Shown here piece after piece: positions 45,353 through 54,579 of a DNA stretch of 64,000 bases. The DNA comes from Bradyrhizobium ottawaense (lineage in GTDB: Bacteria; Pseudomonadota; Alphaproteobacteria; Rhizobiales; Xanthobacteraceae). The translations under genes and the position numbers were made by a program. The DNA lies in NCBI RefSeq assembly GCF_900099825.1, contig NZ_LT629693.1:6459001-6523000 (forward strand), read 5' to 3'. Numbering within the stretch: the stretch's first letter is position 1; the number at the start of each line of letters is the position of its first letter. The notes beneath the pieces were generated by a model that was not told the DNA's origin, did not search any database, and saw nothing but the letters and a program-made list of their open reading frames with translations.

Positions 45353-45381
45353 GTCCTGTGTCGGTGACGTTCAGTCCAGCC

Positions 45382-46671
45382 TCACCAGCCAAACCAGTCC
45401 GGTTTGCGCGGCAGTTCGACGGTCTTGACCTTCTCGAGCTTGATCGTGCCCTTGGCCATGACGTCGTTGATGTCGCCATCGGTCGCGCCCGAGATCTTCG
45501 AGCGGTACAGGTCGACCTTCATGGTCGGGCGGTGATCCTTCTCGGTCCAGGTCGAGGGATTGCAGACGCCTTCCATCCCGGCGGGCACCCAATCCTTCTT
45601 CTGATAGAAGCCCTTGGCGACGTTCTCGCCGGTGGCGCCGCCGTTCTTGGCGGCCCAGTCGAGGGCTTCCTTCATGTAGAGCGCACTGCAGACGCCGGCG
45701 ACGTAGTGCACGGGACGATAGACCTTGCCCGACGGGTCGGACATTTTCGAGATTTCGATCACGGTCTTCATGCCCGGCGCATTGCCGCCCCACGCTACCG
45801 CGGTCCGCAGCGGGAAGATGACGCCGTCGGCGGCATCGCCCGCGGTCTTGGCGGCGTTTTCGTCCATGCCCCAGACGTTGCTGAGGAATTGAACGTCGAC
45901 GCCGGCGGTCTTGCACGCCTTCATCACCGAGATGTTGGAGGCGGCGGTGTTACCGAGATAAGCGTAGTTGGCGCCGGCGCTCTTCAGGCTCAGGCACTGC
46001 GCGCTGTAGTCGCCCGGCGAAAGCGCGAATACCAGCGGGGGCAGCACTTCGAAGCCGAGTTCGGTGGCAAGCGCTTCACCGGCCGCCTTCGGGGCGTTCG
46101 GGTAGGGGTGGTTGGCGCCCATGTGGACGAACTTCGGCTTGCCGGACTTGCCCTTGGCCTTCCAGTCCTCGGCCGCCCAGGTCAGTTCGGCGCGCAGGGC
46201 ATCGGAATAGCTCGGGCCGTAGAAGAAATTATACGGCGCCGGCTTGGCCTTGCCGCTGGTGCCTTCCGGATCGGTCAACGCCGCGGCGTAGGAGCCGGAG
46301 AAGTCGGGGATCTTGTCCTGCGCGAGGAAGCCGGTGAGCGCCTCGGTGTCGGCGGTGCCCCAGCCCATGATTGCGGCGACCTTGCCGTCCGGCGCCGACC
46401 ATTTCTTGTAGAGCGCGATCGCCCGCGGCACCTGGTAGCCGTAGTCGTTGCTGTCGACACTGAGCGGCTTGCCGCCGACGCCGCCGTTCTTGTTGACCCA
46501 GGCAAAGGTGTCCGCGACGCCCTGGCCGTAGGGGGTGCCGACGTCGGCGGTGCCGCCCGACAGATCCTGCAGATGGCCGATCGCGATCTGTGCCTGCGCG
46601 GTGGCGGAAGCGCCGCCGATCAGCAGCGCCAGTGAAACGGTGCTCAAGAGAGATTTCATCGTCATAGACAT
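45382..46671 (-). CDS. ABC transporter periplasmic binding protein, Liv type
   Basis: This 429-residue protein has a signal peptide (KSLLSTVSLALLIGGASATAQ), then QIAIGHLQDLSGGTADVGTP, the usual entry of type-1 periplasmic binding proteins of the LivK group. It is longer than classic LivK (about 350 residues), as seen in aromatic or carboxylate binding members. It lies 49 bases after livM on the same strand. With the acyl-CoA synthetase in the operon, the ligand may be an organic acid rather than leucine. Confidence 0.88.
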   Translation of the reverse strand: MSMTMKSLLSTVSLALLIGGASATAQAQIAIGHLQDLSGGTADVGTPYGQGVADTFAWVNKNGGVGGKPLSVDSNDYGYQVPRAIALYKKWSAPDGKVAAIMGWGTADTEALTGFLAQDKIPDFSGSYAAALTDPEGTSGKAKPAPYNFFYGPSYSDALRAELTWAAEDWKAKGKSGKPKFVHMGANHPYPNAPKAAGEALATELGFEVLPPLVFALSPGDYSAQCLSLKSAGANYAYLGNTAASNISVMKACKTAGVDVQFLSNVWGMDENAAKTAGDAADGVIFPLRTAVAWGGNAPGMKTVIEISKMSDPSGKVYRPVHYVAGVCSALYMKEALDWAAKNGGATGENVAKGFYQKKDWVPAGMEGVCNPSTWTEKDHRPTMKVDLYRSKISGATDGDINDVMAKGTIKLEKVKTVELPRKPDWFGW

Positions 46672-46720
46672 TTTCCTCCGGTCTTTTGTTGAGTTCGTTG
46701 TCGTCGCTCCCGTTCCCGCC

Positions 46721-47794
46721 TCAATGCGAAAACGGGTAGAGTTTCCAGTAGGTCTTGATCTGCCGCCAGCGATGCGCGAGCCCGTCGGGTTCGAACATCA
46801 GGAATCCGATGATGATCAGTCCAATCGTGATCTCGCGCAGGAAGGTGATGTTGTTGTTGAGCGACAACGCCTTGTCGATTGCGCTGCCCTTCAGGCCGCC
46901 GCTGATCCACTCCATTGCTTCCGGCAGCAACACCACGAACGCGGTGCCCATCAGCGTGCCCATGACAGAGCCGGTGCCGCCGATGATGATCATCGCCAGG
47001 AACAGGATCGAGCGCTCGATGCCAAAACCTTCGTTGGAAACGACGAGCTGGTAGTGCGCGTAAAGCGCGCCGGCGATGCCGGCGAAGAAGGCGGCCAGCC
47101 CGAACGACAGCGTGCGGTACTTGGTGAGGTTGATGCCCATGATCTCGGCGGAGAGATAATGGTCGCGGATCGCGACCAGCGCGCGGCCGTCGCGGGTGCG
47201 CATCAAATTGGTCACCAGCAGGAAGCTAATCACGAGATAGGCCAGCACCACGTAGAAGTACTGCTTATCGCCGCGGAACGTATAGCCGAAGATCGAGAAC
47301 GGATTGGCGCTGGCCGGCACCGAGCCGCCGGAGAACCAGTCGGCGCGCGAGAAGAAATCCAAGAGGATATATTGCGCGGCGAGCGTCGCGATGACGAGAT
47401 AAAGGCCTTTCAGCCGCGCCGCCGGCAGGCCGAAGATCAGCCCGACCAGCGCGGTGATGACACCGGCGAGCGGAATGGCGAAGAACACCGGGATCGGCAA
47501 CGTGTTGGAGATGTAGGCCGAGGTGAAGGCGCCGAACAGGAAGAATGCGGCGTGGCCGATCGAGATCTGCCCGGTGAAGCCGACCAGGATGTTGAGCCCG
47601 AGCGCTGCGATGGCAAAGATGCCGATCTGGATGGATATGCTGAGCCAGTAATTGGTGAACACCAGCGGCGCGAAGCAGACCAGGATGACGCCGGCAATGG
47701 CGAAGTTGCGGCCGGTCGCGGTCGGAAAGATCGTGGTGTCCGCCGCATAGGTGGTGCGGAAGTCGCCGGAGGGGATGAGGGAGGGACCGGCCAT
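46721..47794 (-). CDS. livM: ABC transporter permease, LivM-like
   Basis: The 357-residue membrane protein has about nine hydrophobic segments and the family motifs GYTGQISIGHAAFF-like (VGFTGQISIGHAAF) and RDHYLSAEIMGINLTKYRTL, the coupling-helix region that contacts the ATPase. It starts two bases after the livH stop. With LivH it forms the inner-membrane channel of the uptake system. Confidence 0.93.
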   Translation of the reverse strand: MAGPSLIPSGDFRTTYAADTTIFPTATGRNFAIAGVILVCFAPLVFTNYWLSISIQIGIFAIAALGLNILVGFTGQISIGHAAFFLFGAFTSAYISNTLPIPVFFAIPLAGVITALVGLIFGLPAARLKGLYLVIATLAAQYILLDFFSRADWFSGGSVPASANPFSIFGYTFRGDKQYFYVVLAYLVISFLLVTNLMRTRDGRALVAIRDHYLSAEIMGINLTKYRTLSFGLAAFFAGIAGALYAHYQLVVSNEGFGIERSILFLAMIIIGGTGSVMGTLMGTAFVVLLPEAMEWISGGLKGSAIDKALSLNNNITFLREITIGLIIIGFLMFEPDGLAHRWRQIKTYWKLYPFSH

Positions 47795-47796
47795 GT

Positions 47797-48690
47797 TTAC
47801 ACCCGCTCGATGTCTTTGGTGCCGAACAGCCCATAGGGCTTGATCATCAGGATGATGATCAGCACGTAGAACGGCGCGATTTCATAGAGATTGCCCCAAT
47901 GCAGATATTCGCTGTCGACATACTGCGCGATGTTCTCCAGCAGCCCGATGATGATGCCGCCGACCACCGCGCCGCCGATCGAATCCAGCCCGCCGAGGAT
48001 CGCGGCTGGAAACACCTTGATGCCGTAAGCAGAGAGGCCCGAGGATACGCCGTTGACGACGGCGACCACGACGCCCGCGACCGCCGACACCATGGCCGAA
48101 ATCGCCCATGCCATCGCGAACACGTTTTTCACCGAGATGCCCAAGGACTGCGCCACCTGCTGGTTGAAGGCGGTGGCACGCATCGCCAGTCCGTATTTCG
48201 AAGCCTTGAAGAACCAGGCCATGCCGATCATCATCGCGACCGACACCACGAGACTCATCACGTAGACGGTCTGGATCTGTAGACCGAGGAAGCTGACGGA
48301 CTGGCTTGTGAATATCTGCGGGAACGGCTGCGGATTGACGCCGAAAATCCATTTCAGCGCGGCCTGGAACACGGTCGAGAGGCCGATCGTCACCATGATC
48401 ACCGAGATGATCGGTTCGCCGATCATCGGCCGCAGGATCAGGATCTGGATCGCGATGCCGAACACGAACATGAACACCAGCGTCATCGGCATGCCCAGCC
48501 AGAACGGCACCTGGTATTTGGCGAGCAGCGCCCAGCATACCCAGGCGCCGATCAGCAGGAGTTCGCCTTGCGCGAAATTCACCACCTGCGTCGCCTTGTA
48601 GATCAGCACGAACGACATCGCGACCACGCCATAGAGCGTGCCGACCACGAGGCCGTTGACCAGAAGCTGGATCAGGAACTGGATGTTCAT
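47797..48690 (-). CDS. livH: ABC transporter permease, LivH-like
   Basis: This 297-residue permease has NGLVVGTLYGVVAMSFVLIY at the start, VVNFAQGELLLIGAW, and a C-terminal AIVGGLDS-type block (PAAILGGLDSIGGAVVGG), all conserved in LivH. Its ATG overlaps the stop of the synthetase gene by four bases (48687-48690), so the enzyme and transporter are translated together. Confidence 0.93.
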   Translation of the reverse strand: MNIQFLIQLLVNGLVVGTLYGVVAMSFVLIYKATQVVNFAQGELLLIGAWVCWALLAKYQVPFWLGMPMTLVFMFVFGIAIQILILRPMIGEPIISVIMVTIGLSTVFQAALKWIFGVNPQPFPQIFTSQSVSFLGLQIQTVYVMSLVVSVAMMIGMAWFFKASKYGLAMRATAFNQQVAQSLGISVKNVFAMAWAISAMVSAVAGVVVAVVNGVSSGLSAYGIKVFPAAILGGLDSIGGAVVGGIIIGLLENIAQYVDSEYLHWGNLYEIAPFYVLIIILMIKPYGLFGTKDIERV

Positions 48691-50618
48691 TCCGCGGCCT
48701 CCGCGACCGGCGTGTCATGCGCGAGGTCGACTACCCGCAGCGTGGTGCGGATACGCTGGGTGGTGCCGTCCTGGAAGCGGATCACGGTGTCGACGGGGAT
48801 GTCGCGTTTGCCGCCGTAGATTCCATTGATGATGGCGGCATATTTTTCGTTGATGACGCTGCGGCGGACTTTCCGGGTGCGGGTCAGTTCGCCGTCGTCG
48901 GCGTCGAGCTCCTTGTAGAGCAGCAGGAAGCGCGAGATGCGCTGCGCCGGCGGCAGCGTGGCGTTGACGGTTTCGACTTCTTTGCGCACGAGGTCATAGA
49001 CCTCCGGGCGCGAGGCGAGGTCGGTGTAGGTGGTGAACGAAATGCGGTTCTTCTCGGCCCATTTCGAGATGATCGAGTAGCGGATGCAGATCATCGCCGC
49101 CAGCGCGTCGCGGCCGGCGCCCAGCACCACCGTCTCGGCGATATAGGGCGAGAACTTCAGCTTGTTTTCGAGATATTGCGGCGAAAAGCGCTCGCCGCGC
49201 GAGGTCTCGGCGAGATCCTTGATGCGGTCGATGACGACGAGCTGCCTGTCGTCATTGTAGTAGCCGGCGTCGCCGGAATGCATCCAGCCGTCCTTCATGT
49301 CGGCGGCCGAGGCTTCCGGATTCTTGTAATAGCCGAGATACATGTTGGGATGGCGCACGACGATTTCGCCGACGCCGTTGATATCGGGATTGTCGATCTT
49401 GATCTCGATATCGGCGGCCATCGGCACGCCGGTGGTGTCCGGATCGACCTTGCCGGACGGGTGCAGCGTATAGGCGCCCAATAGTTCGGTCTGGCCGTAG
49501 AGCGTGCGCAGCGGCACGCCCATCGCCTGGAAGAACTTGAACGTATCCGGCCCGAGCGCTGCGCCGCCGGTCGCCGCCGAGCGCAGCCGCGTGAAGCCGA
49601 GGCGGTCGCGCAGCGCGCGGAACAGGACCTTGTCGGCCAGCATCGAGTGCTTGCCTTCGGCGAGCGCTGCAAGCCCGGTCTTCATGCCGAGGCTGTAAAG
49701 CCTCTGTTTGAGCGGCGAGGAGTCCATCACGCCGGCGCGCACGTCGGCGGCGATCGATTCCCAGACCCGCGGCGCGAACAGCACGAAGGTCGGCGCGATC
49801 TCGCGAAAATCGTTCATCATGGTGTCGGGCTCTTCGACGAAGTTGACCTTCATCCGGCAGAGCAGGCCTTTGCCGAGCACATAGATCTGTTCCATGATCC
49901 AGGGCAGCGGCAGCACCGAGACGTATTCGTCATCCGGTCCCTTCGGATCGAACGCCAGATAGGTCGCGCAATGTTTCAAGACGCGCCCGGCCGCGAGCAT
50001 CGCGAGCTTGGGGTTGGCCGTGGTGCCCGAGGTGGTGCAGAGGATGGCGACGTCCTCGCCTTTGGTCTGGTCGACCAGGCGGTCGTAGATGCCGGGCTCG
50101 CGCGACGCCCGTTCGCGTCCCATCGTGGCGAGCTTTTCCGCCTCCATCAGCCGCGGATCGTCATATTTGCGCATGCCGCGCGGATCGGAATAGACGATGT
50201 GTTTGAGGTTGGGCACGCGCTCGGCCAGCGCCAGCAGCTTGTCGACCTGCTCTTCGTCCTCGGCAAACACCAGTTTGGCCTCGCCGTAACTGAGCAAATA
50301 CGCGGCTTCCTCGTCGAGCACGTCGCGATAAAGGCCGAGGCTCATGGCGCCAATGGCGTGGGTTGCGATTTCGGCTGCCACCCAGTCCGGCCGGTTGTCG
50401 CCGATCACGCCGATGACGTCGCCGCGCCCGAGGCCCAGTTCGACCATGCCGAGCGCGAAATCATGGACGCGCGTCTGGTAGTCGTTCCAGGTGAAGACGC
50501 GCCATAGCCCGAGGTCTTTTTCGCGCAGCGCAATCTCGCCGCCGTGCTCTTTCGCGTTGAGGCGGAGCAGTTTCGGATAGGTGTCGGCTTGGGCCACACG
50601 GCCAGTGTAATCCATCAT
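48687..50618 (-). CDS. Long-chain-type acyl-CoA synthetase (AMP-forming)
   Basis: The gene starts at the ATG at 50618 (MMDYTGRVAQADTY), overlapping the livG stop; a much longer open frame upstream is only the livG shadow. The 643-residue enzyme has the AMP-binding loop TSGTTANPK (196-204), YGQTELLGAY and the FadD15-like C-terminal SRGERFSPQYLENKL and DDGELTRTRKVRR. It would activate a carboxylic acid with ATP and CoA. Placement between livG and livH, with overlaps on both sides, suggests that it traps the imported acid as its CoA ester; substrate unknown. Confidence 0.88.
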   Translation of the reverse strand: MMDYTGRVAQADTYPKLLRLNAKEHGGEIALREKDLGLWRVFTWNDYQTRVHDFALGMVELGLGRGDVIGVIGDNRPDWVAAEIATHAIGAMSLGLYRDVLDEEAAYLLSYGEAKLVFAEDEEQVDKLLALAERVPNLKHIVYSDPRGMRKYDDPRLMEAEKLATMGRERASREPGIYDRLVDQTKGEDVAILCTTSGTTANPKLAMLAAGRVLKHCATYLAFDPKGPDDEYVSVLPLPWIMEQIYVLGKGLLCRMKVNFVEEPDTMMNDFREIAPTFVLFAPRVWESIAADVRAGVMDSSPLKQRLYSLGMKTGLAALAEGKHSMLADKVLFRALRDRLGFTRLRSAATGGAALGPDTFKFFQAMGVPLRTLYGQTELLGAYTLHPSGKVDPDTTGVPMAADIEIKIDNPDINGVGEIVVRHPNMYLGYYKNPEASAADMKDGWMHSGDAGYYNDDRQLVVIDRIKDLAETSRGERFSPQYLENKLKFSPYIAETVVLGAGRDALAAMICIRYSIISKWAEKNRISFTTYTDLASRPEVYDLVRKEVETVNATLPPAQRISRFLLLYKELDADDGELTRTRKVRRSVINEKYAAIINGIYGGKRDIPVDTVIRFQDGTTQRIRTTLRVVDLAHDTPVAEAAE

Positions 50619-51439
50619 GCCGCGCACTCCGGGGCGGCGGCGGGCTTGTCGTCGGGATCGACGAGGACCTCGTCCTCTTCTCCGAGATAGGCGCGCTTGA
50701 CATGGGGATCGGCAAGCACGGCAGCCGGATCGCCCTCGGCGATCTTGCGACCGAAATCCAGCACCATGACGCGGTGGGAAATATCCATCACCACGCCCAT
50801 GTCGTGCTCGATCATCATGACGGTCATGCCGAACTCTTCGTTGAGATCGACGATGTAGCGCGCCATGTCCTCTTTTTCCTCGAAATTCATGCCGGCCATC
50901 GGCTCGTCGAGCAGGATCAACTGCGGCTCCAGCGCCATCGCGCGCGCAAGCTCGACGCGCTTGCGCAGGCCGTAGGGCAGGGTGCCGGCGGTGGCCTTGC
51001 GCACCGACTGCAGGTCGAGGAAGTCGATGATTTCTTCCACCTTGCGGCGGTGCTCGAGTTCCTCGCGGCGTGCTCCGGTCAGCCAGTACAGCGATCCCGT
51101 GATGAAATTGTTCTTCAGGAGGTGGTGCCGCCCGACCATGATGTTGTCGAGCACGCTCATATGGTGAAACAGCGCGAGGTTCTGGAAGGTGCGGCCGATA
51201 CCGAGTGACGGACGCGCGTTCGGGTTCAGGCCCGTGATGTCCCGGCCGCGATAGAACAACTGGCCTTCGGTCGGCTTGTAGCGGCCCGAGATGCAATTGA
51301 CGATCGAGGTCTTGCCGGCGCCGTTCGGCCCGATGATCGAGAACAGTTCGCCGTCATTGACGCCGAAACTGACTTCGGTCAGCGCACGAACGCCACCAAA
51401 GCGCAGTGACACCCCGCGCACTTCCAAAGCGTAAGCCAC
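50615..51439 (-). CDS. livG: ABC transporter ATPase, LivG-like
   Basis: The 274-residue ATPase has Walker A GPNGAGKTS, signature PYGLRKRVELARAMAL and Walker B LILLDEPMAGMN, and the LivG-type stretch IGRTFQNLALFHHMSVLDN. The C-terminal extension ends in a proline/alanine-rich tail. It is the first gene of the operon; the divergent Crp/Fnr-type regulator starts 353 bases away. Confidence 0.93.
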   Translation of the reverse strand: MAYALEVRGVSLRFGGVRALTEVSFGVNDGELFSIIGPNGAGKTSIVNCISGRYKPTEGQLFYRGRDITGLNPNARPSLGIGRTFQNLALFHHMSVLDNIMVGRHHLLKNNFITGSLYWLTGARREELEHRRKVEEIIDFLDLQSVRKATAGTLPYGLRKRVELARAMALEPQLILLDEPMAGMNFEEKEDMARYIVDLNEEFGMTVMMIEHDMGVVMDISHRVMVLDFGRKIAEGDPAAVLADPHVKRAYLGEEDEVLVDPDDKPAAAPECAA

Positions 51440-51792
51440 TCATTCCTCCAGATATGACGCCTTGGCAGCGCTCTTTATCTATGTTTGCACACGATGGTGC
51501 GATCCTACATCGCCGGCTACCGCTAGGCCATCCGACTAATGACCCCGACCCGGCCGCACTGCGCGGTAACGCCGCACCCTGCAAATCCCGGCCGCTCCGC
51601 CTGCCGTCCGCTTGTTCGCTGGACCATCAGCGGGCCGGCACGAGGTGGCTCTCAATAAGGGAAAGCGATACGTTGAAATGTCTTCTGCCTGACAATTGGT
51701 CGGCAAATTTCAATAGCGCCGCGGGGCGCGGTTCGGGTGTTTGTTGCGGTGCAATATGAAGACTGGGGTTACTGGCGACGGTCGATGAAACA
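51440..51792. promoter_or_regulatory. Divergent control region between livG and the Crp/Fnr gene
   Basis: This 353-base gap must hold promoters in both directions. I saw no FNR box or classic CRP site. TTGAAAT at 51673 and ATTTCAA at 51707 are mirror-related but 27 bases apart, which is too far for a normal single operator. Nothing else stands out. Confidence 0.4.
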
Positions 51793-52467
51793 ATGATTGC
51801 TCCGGATTACCTGAAACGCATTGCGGCCTGGTCGCGCGAACTCAGCGAGCGCGAGATCGAGATCGCGCGCGCCGGTATCGTCGAAAAATCCTACCGCGCC
51901 GATGAATTCATCTTCATGCGCGGCGATCAGTTCGACTACTGGACCGGCGTCGTCACCGGGCTGGCGCGGATGGGCATTGTGTCCCGCGGCGGCAAGGCCG
52001 CGAGCTTTGCCGGTCTCACCGCCGGCGCCTGGTTCGGCGAAGGCACCGTGCTGAAGAACGAGCCCCGCCGCTACGACGTGGTGGCGCTGCGCGATACCAG
52101 GATTGCGATGATGAACCGCAGCACGTTCCTGTGGCTGTTCGAGAACAGCGTAGGCTTCAATCGCTTCCTGGTCGGGCAGCTCAACGAGCGTCTCGGGCAG
52201 TTCATCGCGCTATTGGAATATGGCCGCACGCTCGATGCGACCGCGCGGCTGGCACGCTCGATCGCCTCGCTGTTCAATCCCATTCTCTATCCGGACCTCA
52301 CGCCGCATCTCGAGATCACGCAGGAAGAGATCGGGGCGCTCTCCGGCATTTCCCGGCAGAATGCCAACCAGTGCCTGAAGCGGCTGGAGCAGCAGGGGCT
52401 GCTGCGGTTGGAATATGGCGGCGTCACCGTCCTCGACCTCGAACGATTGCGCCACTACGGCGAATAG
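51793..52467 (+). CDS. Crp/Fnr-family transcription regulator
   Basis: This 224-residue protein has an N-terminal cyclic-nucleotide-like beta-barrel (GLTAGAWFGEGTVLKNEPRR near 75-95), a dimer helix (FNRFLVGQLNERLGQFIALL) and a C-terminal winged helix (ITQEEIGALSGISRQNANQC). It has only one cysteine, in the DNA-binding part, so it is not an iron-sulfur FNR type. Its barrel ligand is unknown. Divergent from the Liv operon with the acyl-CoA synthetase, it is the natural candidate regulator; a CoA ester or the imported acid could be the effector (inference). Confidence 0.85.
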   Translation: MIAPDYLKRIAAWSRELSEREIEIARAGIVEKSYRADEFIFMRGDQFDYWTGVVTGLARMGIVSRGGKAASFAGLTAGAWFGEGTVLKNEPRRYDVVALRDTRIAMMNRSTFLWLFENSVGFNRFLVGQLNERLGQFIALLEYGRTLDATARLARSIASLFNPILYPDLTPHLEITQEEIGALSGISRQNANQCLKRLEQQGLLRLEYGGVTVLDLERLRHYGE

Positions 52468-52616
52468 GGAATGACGATGGACGTCATTCTGCCGGGTATG
52501 GGTACGCGGCGTGATCACCCATTCCTGCCCTGCGGCGTCAGCACCGTTGGCGCGGCCTGTGAGTTGATCTAGCCTGCCTGCAAGCCGCCGGTGAATAATG
52601 GGCTCAGGGAGGCGTC

Positions 52617-53594
52617 ATGAAACTTCAGCGTCGTCAATTCTTGCAGTTGGCCGCCGGGGCTGCGGCGCTCCCTGTCACTTCCGGGGTCGCCAGCGCGCAA
52701 ACCTATCCGGCGCGGCCGGTTCGTTTGGTGATCGGTTATACCCCGGGCGGCTCGGCGGATCTGACCGCCCGCCTGATGGGGCAGTGGCTGTCGGAGAAGC
52801 TCGGGCAGTCGTTCGTCATCGAGAACCGGCCGGGCGGCGGCACCAATATCGCCACCGAAGCGGTGGTGCGCGCGGCGCCGGACGGCTACACGCTGCTGCT
52901 TGTCGCACCGGCCAATGCCATCAACGCCACGCTCTATGACAAGCTCAATTTCGACTTTCTGCGCGACACCGAGCCGGTCGCGGGCATCATCCGCTTTCCC
53001 AACGTGGTGGTGGTCAACACCTCGCTGCCGATCCATTCGATCCCCGAACTGATCGCCTACGCCAAGGCCAATCCCGGTAAGCTCAACATGGCGTCGTCCG
53101 GCAACGGGTCGACGATCCACATGTCCGGTGAATTGTTCAAGATGCTGACCGGAATCAACATGGTCCATGTGCCCTACCGGGGCGGCGCGCCGGCGCTTAC
53201 CGATCTGATCGCGGGCCAGGTGCAGGTGATGTTCGACAACATTCCGACCTGCGCCGAGCACGTCAAATCCGGCAAGCTGCGCGGTCTCGCCGTCACCAGC
53301 ACGACCCGCTCCGAAGTGCTGCCGGATCTGCCTGTCGTCGCCGATTTCCTGCCCGGCTACGAGGCCAGCGCCTGGTATGGCATTGGCGCACCGAAGGGCA
53401 CGCCGCCCGAAATCATCGAGCGTCTCAACAAGGCGGTCAACGAAGTCCTCGCCGATCCCAAGGCGAAGGTGCGGTTTACCGAGCTCGGCGCCTTTCTGCT
53501 GCCGGGTTCGGCGTTGGATTTCGGAAAGCTGCTGGCGAATGAAACCGACAAGTGGGGCAAGGTGGTCAAGTTTGCGGGCGCCAAGGTCGACTAG
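52617..53594 (+). CDS. TctC/Bug-family periplasmic solute-binding protein
   Basis: The 325-residue protein begins KLQRRQFLQLAAGAAALPVT, a signal with twin arginines that may use Tat. The Bug-family core follows: YPARPVRLVIGYTPGGSADL, IENRPGGGTNIATE, PYRGGAPALTDLIAGQVQVM and a late GTPPEIIERLNKAVNEVL. It binds a carboxylate for a TTT transporter. No TctA/TctB genes are close; those at 465-2540 lie 50 kb away and could be partners. Its stop shares CTAG with that of the convergent HemD-like gene. Confidence 0.88.
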   Translation: MKLQRRQFLQLAAGAAALPVTSGVASAQTYPARPVRLVIGYTPGGSADLTARLMGQWLSEKLGQSFVIENRPGGGTNIATEAVVRAAPDGYTLLLVAPANAINATLYDKLNFDFLRDTEPVAGIIRFPNVVVVNTSLPIHSIPELIAYAKANPGKLNMASSGNGSTIHMSGELFKMLTGINMVHVPYRGGAPALTDLIAGQVQVMFDNIPTCAEHVKSGKLRGLAVTSTTRSEVLPDLPVVADFLPGYEASAWYGIGAPKGTPPEIIERLNKAVNEVLADPKAKVRFTELGAFLLPGSALDFGKLLANETDKWGKVVKFAGAKVD

Positions 53595-54442
53595 ATCGAG
53601 CGCGCAACCGCGCGCGGCGGATGTTTCGCCAGCGCTGCCGCCATCGCCGAGATCAGCGGCCGCATGAAGAAGGCGTCGTCGGCCGGGTAGATGTCGGTGC
53701 GCAATCCCTGCGCCTTGAGTTCGTCGGACACCGCCGGTCCGACCGAGGCGATCGGCGTTTGCCCCAGTCCCTGCCGCAACCGGTCCTCGCAGCCGCGGGC
53801 GCGGGCGACTTCGACCAGGCGGCGGACCTGGCCCAGATTGGTCAGCGCGATCGCATCGATCCGCCCCTCGGCCATTTCGTCGATGGCGGTCACGATGTTG
53901 GCGTCGGCGGCCTGCGCGTCATAGGCGTAGGGCAGCACGGTATCGACTTCCGACACGCCTTGCGCCTTGATGGCGCCGATCAGGACGCTGTGATCCTTGT
54001 CCGGATAGAGCTGCAGGCCGACGCGGCGGCCGCGCAGGTCGAGGCGCGACAGCATCTCGGCGATGCCTTCCGAGGTCGGCTTTTCCGTCGTCATCTGCGG
54101 CTCCAGCCCGATTTCGCGCAGCGCCTTGCCGGGCTTCGGGCCGCGGGTGAACTTGCGCGCGCTTCCAAGCGCCGCAACGAAAGCCGGCTCGACGCCGATG
54201 CGCCGCACCACCTTCATCAGCCGGCGCAAGCCTTCGCCGGTCATCAGCACCATGTCGTCGCAAGGTTTTGCGATGAACCGCTTGATCCAGGCCTCGATCG
54301 GCGCCGGGTCGGGCGCATCGTGGATGGTGAACATCGGGCATTGCAGCACGTCGGCGCCCTGCTCGGTGAGCAGGCGGGAAAACTGCGCCTCTTCGCGCGA
54401 TTCCAGGATCAGGATGCGGTAACCGTTCAGTCTGTCAGCCAT
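53591..54442 (-). CDS. hemD: Uroporphyrinogen-III synthase family protein
   Basis: This 283-residue protein has the two-domain HemD layout. The start RILILESREEAQFSRLLTEQ, the middle DMVLMTGEGLRRLMKVV and the late DAIALTNLGQVRRLVEVA and TPIASVGPAVSDELKAQGLR match the sparse conserved positions of the family. HemD cyclises hydroxymethylbilane in haem and cobalamin synthesis. It does not lie with other haem genes, so it may be a second HemD-like protein. Conservation in this family is low, so specificity is uncertain. Confidence 0.72.
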   Translation of the reverse strand: MADRLNGYRILILESREEAQFSRLLTEQGADVLQCPMFTIHDAPDPAPIEAWIKRFIAKPCDDMVLMTGEGLRRLMKVVRRIGVEPAFVAALGSARKFTRGPKPGKALREIGLEPQMTTEKPTSEGIAEMLSRLDLRGRRVGLQLYPDKDHSVLIGAIKAQGVSEVDTVLPYAYDAQAADANIVTAIDEMAEGRIDAIALTNLGQVRRLVEVARARGCEDRLRQGLGQTPIASVGPAVSDELKAQGLRTDIYPADDAFFMRPLISAMAAALAKHPPRAVARSI

Positions 54443-54579
54443 GATCGTACCTCAACGCCAATCGTCCGCGATTTGTTCATCCTGACTCCGGTTTCGGGAT
54501 TGGCGCAAGCGCGCCGGCGGTGATAGAGCAGGGCGCAAATTCGCCGCTTCCCTCTGCCTGAATTGTAATCAAGCCCGCC

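Noticed and set aside
50619..51296. An 869-codon open frame that appears to fuse an N-terminal domain to the acyl-CoA synthetase
   Set aside because: The extra 226 codons are the livG gene read in another frame, with arginine-rich sequence unlike any domain. The ATG at 50618 overlapping the livG stop is the proper start.
51673..51713. TTGAAAT and ATTTCAA as an operator of the Crp/Fnr regulator
   Set aside because: The arms are 27 bases apart and do not match the usual spacing of Crp/Fnr sites.
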